Assembly (NCBI RefSeq): GCF_003143935.1
Contig: NZ_QFRX01000001.1
Span: forward strand, 2,329,587-2,393,586
Source of the DNA: Streptomyces sp. Act143
GTDB taxonomy: Bacteria > Actinomycetota > Actinomycetes > Streptomycetales > Streptomycetaceae
Reading direction: 5' to 3'
DNA: 64,000 bases
Positions within the stretch are counted from its first letter, which is position 1, and every line of letters begins with the position of its first letter. The notes under the pieces were generated by a model. That model was given only the letters and a program-made list of their open reading frames with translations. It did not search any database and was not told the origin of the DNA. Shown piece by piece: positions 59,091-64,000 of this stretch. Position numbers and translations under genes: made by a program.

Positions 59091-60533
59091 GTGTCGGAAC
59101 GGGATGACGCGAACCAGGTGGCGGAGTTCGCGGCGCTGCTCACGCGGCTGAAGGGGCAGACGGACCGCAGCTACGGCCAGCTGGCCCGCCGCCTGAACAT
59201 GAACACCTCGACCCTGCACCGCTACTGCGCCGGGGAGACGGTCCCCGTGGACTTCGCCCCCGTGGAACGGTTCGCGGCGCTGTGCGGGGCGACACCGGAG
59301 GAACGGCACGAACTCCACCGGGTCTGGCTGCGAGCGGTGGCGGCACGCCGGCGGTCACGCCCGCAGGAGCCCACGGCGGCCGGACCGACCCTCTCGCCGA
59401 CATCCGCCACCCAGCCGTCGCCGCCCCCGGCACCTGGACCTGAACCTGCACCTGCACCGGAGCCCTCGCCGTCACCGACGCCGGAGCGCACGGCGACCTC
59501 CACACCTGAGCCCGGGCCGGCGCCCGCACCGGCCCCGGTCGAGGAGGGCGAGACCGACCCGGTCACCGAACTGTCGGTGGCGCCCGGTGGTCCCCGTCCC
59601 TGGTACCGGCGTCGCCGGGCCCTGGTGGGGTCGGCCGTCGCCGTCGCGCTGGTCGCCACGCTCGGCAGCCTGTCCGCCCTGTCGGACGAGGGCTCGTCGT
59701 CCGCCGATTCCGTACGCCCCACCGATCCGCCGCTCACCACCCCGGCCGCCCCCGCCTCACCGGGCCCCACCTCGTCGAAGAGACCGCCGGGTTCCTCCGC
59801 CTCCCCCGACCGGACCGCGTCCCCGTCCGCCTCCGGATCGGGCCGGTCGCGCCCCGCCCCCTCCGCCGAGGGCGACGGCAGCCCCACCGGCGGAGCCGCG
59901 CCGGGTGCCGCCGTACCCCTCTCCTGGACGGTCGACTCCCACGTCTGGAACGCCGGCTGCGGTCACCACTACGTCATCGACAAGCCACCGGCGCAGGTCC
60001 CGCCGCCCCCGGTCGCCCAGGACGCGGCGACGTGGGCCGGGGCGCAGGGTGCGCTGCACGGCGGCGACACCATGGTGCAGATCTCCGTGCAGGGGCGGAG
60101 CTCCACGGCCGTGGTGCTGGAGGCGCTGCGCGTGCGGGTCGCCCGGCGGGCCGCTCCGGCCGACGGCAACTCGTACGCCATGGACAACGGTTGCGGCGGC
60201 GCGCTCACGCCGCGCAGCTTCTCCGTCGACCTCGACGCGGACCGGCCGATCGCCCGCTCGGAGGCCGGCTACGACGGGGTGACGGAGAAAGAGATCCCCG
60301 CGATGCGGATGCCCTACCGCGTGTCCGCCACGGACCCGGAGATCCTGCTGGTGACCGCGCGCACCGTCACCTGCGACTGCGACTGGTACCTCGAACTGGA
60401 CTGGTCCTCGCAGGGCCGCACCGGCACCGCCCGCATCGACGACCACGGCACCCCGTTCCGCACGACCGGCGACAAGAAGCTGCCGCAGTACGCTTACGAC
60501 ACGTCCGGCCGGAAGTGGGTGTCCGGGAGTTAG
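59091..60533 (+). CDS. Membrane-anchored helix-turn-helix protein with extracellular domain
   Basis: The 480-residue one-component sensor has an N-terminal XRE-like helix-turn-helix in the cytosol (AEFAALLTRLKGQTDRSYGQ; LARRLNMNTSTLHRYCAGET) and a long Pro/Glu-rich linker. A single membrane helix follows (ALVGSAVAVALVATLGSLSA), after the stop-transfer-like RPWYRRRR. A Ser/Pro-rich external stalk then leads to a ~200-residue extracytoplasmic domain with paired cysteines (NAGCGHHYVIDKPP; NGCGGALTPRSFSVDLDADR; TVTCDCDWYLELDWSSQGRT). It probably transmits an external signal directly to DNA. GTG 59091 is used. Its stop codon (60531-60533) directly abuts the stop of the convergent poxB-like gene. 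Confidence 0.85.
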   Translation: MSERDDANQVAEFAALLTRLKGQTDRSYGQLARRLNMNTSTLHRYCAGETVPVDFAPVERFAALCGATPEERHELHRVWLRAVAARRRSRPQEPTAAGPTLSPTSATQPSPPPAPGPEPAPAPEPSPSPTPERTATSTPEPGPAPAPAPVEEGETDPVTELSVAPGGPRPWYRRRRALVGSAVAVALVATLGSLSALSDEGSSSADSVRPTDPPLTTPAAPASPGPTSSKRPPGSSASPDRTASPSASGSGRSRPAPSAEGDGSPTGGAAPGAAVPLSWTVDSHVWNAGCGHHYVIDKPPAQVPPPPVAQDAATWAGAQGALHGGDTMVQISVQGRSSTAVVLEALRVRVARRAAPADGNSYAMDNGCGGALTPRSFSVDLDADRPIARSEAGYDGVTEKEIPAMRMPYRVSATDPEILLVTARTVTCDCDWYLELDWSSQGRTGTARIDDHGTPFRTTGDKKLPQYAYDTSGRKWVSGS

Positions 60534-62276
60534 TCACGGCCGCGGCACGTTCCGCAGGTTCGAGCGGGCCATCTGGAGCATGCGGCCCACGCCTCCGTCG
60601 AGAACCATCTTCGAGGCGGAGAGGGCGAAACCGGTCACCATCTCGGTGCGGATCTTCGGTGGGATGGACAGGGCGTTGGGGTCGGTGACGACGTCGACGA
60701 GCGCGGGGCCCTTGTGCCTGAAGGCGTCCTTCAACGCCCCGGCGAGCTGCTTGGGCTTCTCGACACGGACACCGTGGGCGCCGCAGGCGCGGGCGACGGC
60801 GGCGAAGTCGGGGTTCTTGTTCGTGGTGCCGTACGACGGGAGTCCGGCGACCAGCATCTCCAACTCGACCATGGACAGGGCGGAGTTGTTGAAGAGGACG
60901 ACCTTCACGGGGAGGTCGTACTGCACCAGGGTCAGGAAGTCGCCCATCAGCATGGAGAATCCGCCGTCGCCGGACATCGACACGACCTGGCGCCTGCGGT
61001 CGGTGAACTGGGCGCCGATCGCCATCGGCAGCGCGTTGGCCATCGAGCCGTGCGAGAAGGAGCCGATGACGCGACGGCGGCCGTTGGGCGAGATGTAGCG
61101 GGCGGCCCAGACGTTGCACATGCCGGTGTCGACCGTGAACACGGCGTCGTCATCGGCGAGTTCGTCGAGGACGGAGGCCACGTACTCGGGGTGGATCGGG
61201 ACGTGCCTGTCGACCTTGCGGGTGTAGGCCTTCACCACGCCTTCCAGGGCGTCGGCGTGCTTCTTGAGCATCTTGTCGAGGAAGCGCCGGTTCTGCTTCT
61301 CCCGCACCCGCGGGGTCAGACACCGCAGGGTCTCCTTCACATCACCCCACACCGCGAGGTCGAGTCTCGAGCGGCGGCCCAGGTTCTCGGGGCGGACGTC
61401 GACCTGGGCGATCTTGACGTTGTCGGGCAGGAACGCGTTGTACGGGAAGTCGGTGCCGAGCAGGATCAGCAGGTCGCACTCGTGGGTGGCCTCGTAGGCG
61501 GCGCCGTAGCCGAGGAGTCCGCTCATGCCGACGTCGTAGGGGTTGTCGTACTGGATCCATTCCTTGCCCCGGAGCGCGTGTCCGACCGGGGACTTGATCT
61601 TTCCGGCGAACTCCATGACCTCGGCGTGCGCGCCGGCCGTGCCGCTGCCGCAGAAGAGGGTGACCTTGTCCGCCTTGTCGATCAGCCGGACGAGGGCGTC
61701 GATCTCGGCGTCGCCGGGGCGGACGGTGGGCCGGGTGGTGACGAGGGCGGTCTCCAGCGGCTTGTCCGGCGCGGGGTCGTCGGCGATGTCGCCGGGGAGG
61801 GAGACGACCGCGACGCCGGAGCGGCCGACCGCGTGCTGGATCGCGGTCTGCAGCAGCCTCGGCATCTGCTTCGGGCTGGAGATCAGCTCGCTGTAGTGGC
61901 TGCACTCGCGGAACAGCTGGTCGGGGTGGGTCTCCTGGAAGTAGCCCAGGCCGATCTCGCTGGACGGGATGTGCGAGGCGAGGGCGAGGACCGGCGCCAT
62001 GGAGCGGTGGGCGTCGTAGAGGCCGTTGATGAGGTGCAGGTTGCCGGGGCCGCAGGAGCCGGCGCAGGCGGTCAGCTTGCCGGTGATCTGCGCCTCGGCG
62101 CCCGCGGCGAAGGCGGCGGTCTCCTCGTGCCGTACGTGCACCCAGTCGATGGCGCTGTTGCGGCGTACGGCGTCGACGACCGGGTTGAGGCTGTCGCCGA
62201 CGACGCCGTAGAGGCGCTCGACGCCGGCGCGGACGAGGATGTCGACGAACTGTTCGGCGACGTTCTGCTTGGCCAT
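60534..62276 (-). CDS. poxB: ThDP-dependent pyruvate oxidase/dehydrogenase (PoxB-type)
   Basis: The 580-residue member of the ThDP family, like E. coli PoxB, decarboxylates pyruvate to acetate with electrons passed to quinone via FAD. Motifs include GVVGDSLNPVVDAVRR, HVRHEETAAFAAGAEAQITG (with the catalytic Glu), GPGNLHLINGLYDAHRSMAP, the central FAD domain, and SGDGGFSMLMGDFLTLVQYD followed by NNS (ThDP/Mg motif GDG-x(n)-NN). The C-terminal tail (LSASKMVLDGGVGRMLQMAR) could be the lipid-binding peptide. ATG 62276 is used, although its ribosome site is weak. It is cotranscribed after, or independent of, the PP2C-like gene 27 bp upstream. Confidence 0.9.
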   Translation of the reverse strand: MAKQNVAEQFVDILVRAGVERLYGVVGDSLNPVVDAVRRNSAIDWVHVRHEETAAFAAGAEAQITGKLTACAGSCGPGNLHLINGLYDAHRSMAPVLALASHIPSSEIGLGYFQETHPDQLFRECSHYSELISSPKQMPRLLQTAIQHAVGRSGVAVVSLPGDIADDPAPDKPLETALVTTRPTVRPGDAEIDALVRLIDKADKVTLFCGSGTAGAHAEVMEFAGKIKSPVGHALRGKEWIQYDNPYDVGMSGLLGYGAAYEATHECDLLILLGTDFPYNAFLPDNVKIAQVDVRPENLGRRSRLDLAVWGDVKETLRCLTPRVREKQNRRFLDKMLKKHADALEGVVKAYTRKVDRHVPIHPEYVASVLDELADDDAVFTVDTGMCNVWAARYISPNGRRRVIGSFSHGSMANALPMAIGAQFTDRRRQVVSMSGDGGFSMLMGDFLTLVQYDLPVKVVLFNNSALSMVELEMLVAGLPSYGTTNKNPDFAAVARACGAHGVRVEKPKQLAGALKDAFRHKGPALVDVVTDPNALSIPPKIRTEMVTGFALSASKMVLDGGVGRMLQMARSNLRNVPRP

Positions 62277-62303
62277 GAGTCCATCAATCCACAACCCCCG
62301 CCG

Positions 62304-63920
62304 TCACGCCTCCCACACGGCGGCCGCCGTACGGTCGTCGGCGTAGCCCTTCACCCGGACCTGGGTGTCGGCGAGGAACGCGGCGAGGCCCGGTGGGGTG
62401 GGGCCGGACCAGCGTCCGGTGAGGTACTCGCACAGCTCCGGCTCACCGCGCAGCGGCTCCGCGAGACCGCCGCTGCACATCAGGAGCGTGTCACCCGGGC
62501 GGGCTACCGAGGCGCGGAAGCGGAAGGGTTCGCGGGGTGGCTCGGGGGCGGGTTCGTAGGGGCTCGGCGGGGTGGGGATGCCGAGGTCCATGGTGAGCCG
62601 GTCGCCCTCGGGGGTCTCGGCGGGGAGCGAGCCGAAGCCGACGACCGGTTCGCCGGTGGTGTCGGTGACGCGGGGCTCGATGTCCTGCCACTCGCCGTCG
62701 CGGAGACGGAACAGGCCGCCGGCGCCGACGCCGAAGAAGACGCGGGTACGGCAGTCGGTGTCGGCGGGCAGAAGCAGGCAGCGCAGGGTGGCGGAGTACT
62801 CCTCCGGATCGATGCCCTGTTCGGCGGCGCTGGCGCGGAGTTTGCCGAGGCTGCGGTCGGTGAGGCGGTGCAGGCCGGACTTGAGGTCGCCGCGGCGGGC
62901 GGCCCTTATGTCCTCGGCGAGGCGGGCGTGACTGCGGCCGACCGCGCGGCCGATCCAGTGACAGGCCTCGGCGGCGGCGCGGTGGGCGCCGGGGGTGGCG
63001 CGGGCGCCGGTGGCCATCGCGACGAGGACCAGGGCGTGGTCGCCGGTGCCGAAGCGGGCGGTGAGGAGGGAGTCGCGGCGGGGTTCGCCGCGGAAGCGGG
63101 CGGAGTCGCCGCGGACGGAGGCGGCGCGGAGGGTGCAGGAGCCGTAGTGGGCGCCGTCGAGGACGGTGTCGGCGACGAGGTCGTCGAGGTCGTCGGGGTC
63201 GGCGGGCGGGAGGGCGGTGGGTTCGGCCTCGTAGGTGGGCGGGCCGGAGCCTACGTAGGTGACGGGGGGTGGGGGGAGGGTGGGGAGGTCGAGGCGGGTC
63301 GCGGTGCGGGTGGGTTGCGGTGGTGCGGGGGGCGTTTCGGTGGGCGGGGGTTCGGGGTCGGCCGGGGCCGCTGCCGGGGGGTGGGTTTCGCTTGCCCGCG
63401 CTTGCGGGGTGCCGCCGCGCCCACCCGTGCCGCCCTGCGGCACGACTGCCCGCAGCGACGGCGGTGGCGGCGGGGACGGTGGTGATGGCGGCGGGGACGG
63501 CAACGGCGGCGACGAGGATGCGGTCGCGTCCGCACGCGGCGACGGAGGCGAGGGCGCCGTCTCGTCTGCCCGCGGCGACGACGGGTACGCAGTCTCGCCT
63601 GCCCGCGGCGACGGCGAGGACGCCGTTGCGTCCGCCCGCGACGGAGAGGAGGCCGTCTCGCCCGCCCGCAGCGGCGGCGACGGGAATGCGGTCTCGTCTG
63701 CCCGCCGCGGTGGCGAGGTGTCCTCGTTGCCCTCCCTCGGTGCCGGAACGCCCGTGTCACGGGGTTCCGTGGGCCCGTTCACCGCTCCCGCCGCCGACTC
63801 GTAACGGTCGTCCAGCGTGTCGGGGGCCGAGGTCGGGCCCGCGTCCTCGGTCTTGTCGTCGTACAGCTGTCCCCACCAGTCGTCCTCGCGGCCGGTGGGC
63901 CTTCCCCCCTGATGGCTCAT
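62304..63920 (-). CDS. PP2C-like protein with repeat-rich N terminus, probable pseudophosphatase
   Basis: The 538-residue protein has ~240 disordered Pro/Ala/Ser-rich N-terminal residues with R-A-D/G-E-T-A repeats. A PP2C-fold domain follows (RRDSLLTARFGTGDHALVLV; GAHRAAAEACHWIGRAVGRS; FFGVGAGGLFRLRDGEW; ARPGDTLLMCSGGLAEPLRG; YADDRTAAAVW). Of the metal-binding Asp residues, D283 (RRDSLL) and the DD of DDRTAAAV (528-529) remain. The D-G-x-G motif is replaced by A-T-G-A-R (303-307), and the usual C-S-D-G is C-S-G-G (482-485). The domain is therefore probably a non-catalytic phosphoprotein-binding module, inferred from motifs. The start ATG at 63920 lacks a well-placed ribosome site. Confidence 0.82.
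   Translation of the reverse strand: MSHQGGRPTGREDDWWGQLYDDKTEDAGPTSAPDTLDDRYESAAGAVNGPTEPRDTGVPAPREGNEDTSPPRRADETAFPSPPLRAGETASSPSRADATASSPSPRAGETAYPSSPRADETAPSPPSPRADATASSSPPLPSPPPSPPSPPPPPSLRAVVPQGGTGGRGGTPQARASETHPPAAAPADPEPPPTETPPAPPQPTRTATRLDLPTLPPPPVTYVGSGPPTYEAEPTALPPADPDDLDDLVADTVLDGAHYGSCTLRAASVRGDSARFRGEPRRDSLLTARFGTGDHALVLVAMATGARATPGAHRAAAEACHWIGRAVGRSHARLAEDIRAARRGDLKSGLHRLTDRSLGKLRASAAEQGIDPEEYSATLRCLLLPADTDCRTRVFFGVGAGGLFRLRDGEWQDIEPRVTDTTGEPVVGFGSLPAETPEGDRLTMDLGIPTPPSPYEPAPEPPREPFRFRASVARPGDTLLMCSGGLAEPLRGEPELCEYLTGRWSGPTPPGLAAFLADTQVRVKGYADDRTAAAVWEA
63520..63710. repeat. Degenerate 30-36 bp tandem repeats in the PP2C-like gene
   Basis: About six in-frame units contain the core GTCTCGTCTGCCCGCGGCGA or close variants, at irregular spacing. 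They encode the R-A-(D/G)-(E/A)-T-A repeats of the disordered N terminus. Copy number is likely to vary between strains. Confidence 0.7.
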
Positions 63921-64000
63921 GCCCCTAATTGTCCACCGCGCGGGCCGGATGAAAACGGGGCAACCGGAAAATCAGCAGGTCGTGCGAAACAGGCCGCCGG

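Noticed and set aside
60714..63485. 923-codon open frame on the + strand
   Set aside because: It runs antisense across both poxB and the PP2C-like gene, with composition unlike a protein.

Overview
The window is a stretch of a very GC-rich actinobacterial chromosome, almost certainly Streptomyces. The evidence is the strong G/C bias at third codon positions, frequent GTG starts with GGAGG-type ribosome sites, 4-base ATGA/GTGA gene overlaps, and characteristic families (LAL-type LuxR regulators, DUF2637 protein, DmdR/IdeR-type iron box, secreted trypsin and GH43 arabinofuranosidase, HATPase_c_2 anti-sigma-like protein). I see no rRNA, tRNA, insertion sequence, phage or CRISPR array.

Left part (1-21 kb). 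A truncated glyoxylate carboligase gene (gcl) with an upstream palindrome is followed by a small zinc-ribbon protein that carries a degenerate Mrr-like domain. Then come two translationally coupled acyl-CoA ligases facing a GAF-LuxR regulator across a perfect palindrome, a giant LAL regulator, a secreted trypsin, an AlkZ-like DNA glycosylase, CorA, an SDR enzyme with a divergent XRE regulator, an LpdC-like dihydrolipoyl dehydrogenase, two overlapping CNNM/CorC membrane proteins, an acyltransferase-3 protein and a GlsB-type membrane protein.

Middle (21-35 kb). The methylmalonyl-CoA mutase operon (small subunit, large subunit, MeaB) links odd-chain and branched-chain catabolism to succinyl-CoA. 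An IclR regulator with a double operator controls a divergent two-gene idonate/ketogluconate dehydrogenase operon. These are followed by an FAD monooxygenase, an alpha/beta hydrolase, a thioredoxin-like ferredoxin, a GH43-CBM42 arabinofuranosidase with a promoter plus operator, a lipoprotein polysaccharide deacetylase, a DUF2278/lamin-tail protein and an SRPBCC protein.

Conflict-system island (35.6-43.8 kb). A 1627-residue NACHT NTPase, fused to a putative PD-(D/E)XK-like domain and a DUF2075-type helicase, is divergent from a three-gene operon encoding a TIR protein, a MoxR-type AAA+ ATPase and a vWA-like protein. An 87-bp intergenic spacer between them holds three nested inverted repeats. 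Both ends of the island face ordinary genes tail to tail. It looks like a multi-component NTP-dependent defence or self-recognition system and is the best candidate here for something undescribed.

Right part (43.8-64 kb). A purine catabolism block contains XdhC, an NCS2 purine permease, three xanthine dehydrogenase subunits and a divergent PucR regulator. It connects functionally to gcl at the other end of the window, since purine carbon reaches glyoxylate through allantoin. After it come a TPR-like protein, a GntR regulator, a FhuF-like Fe-S protein under an iron box, a DUF2637 membrane protein, an anti-sigma-like ATPase, a secreted protein, a membrane-spanning helix-turn-helix protein, a PoxB-type pyruvate oxidase and a PP2C-like protein whose metal-binding residues look lost.
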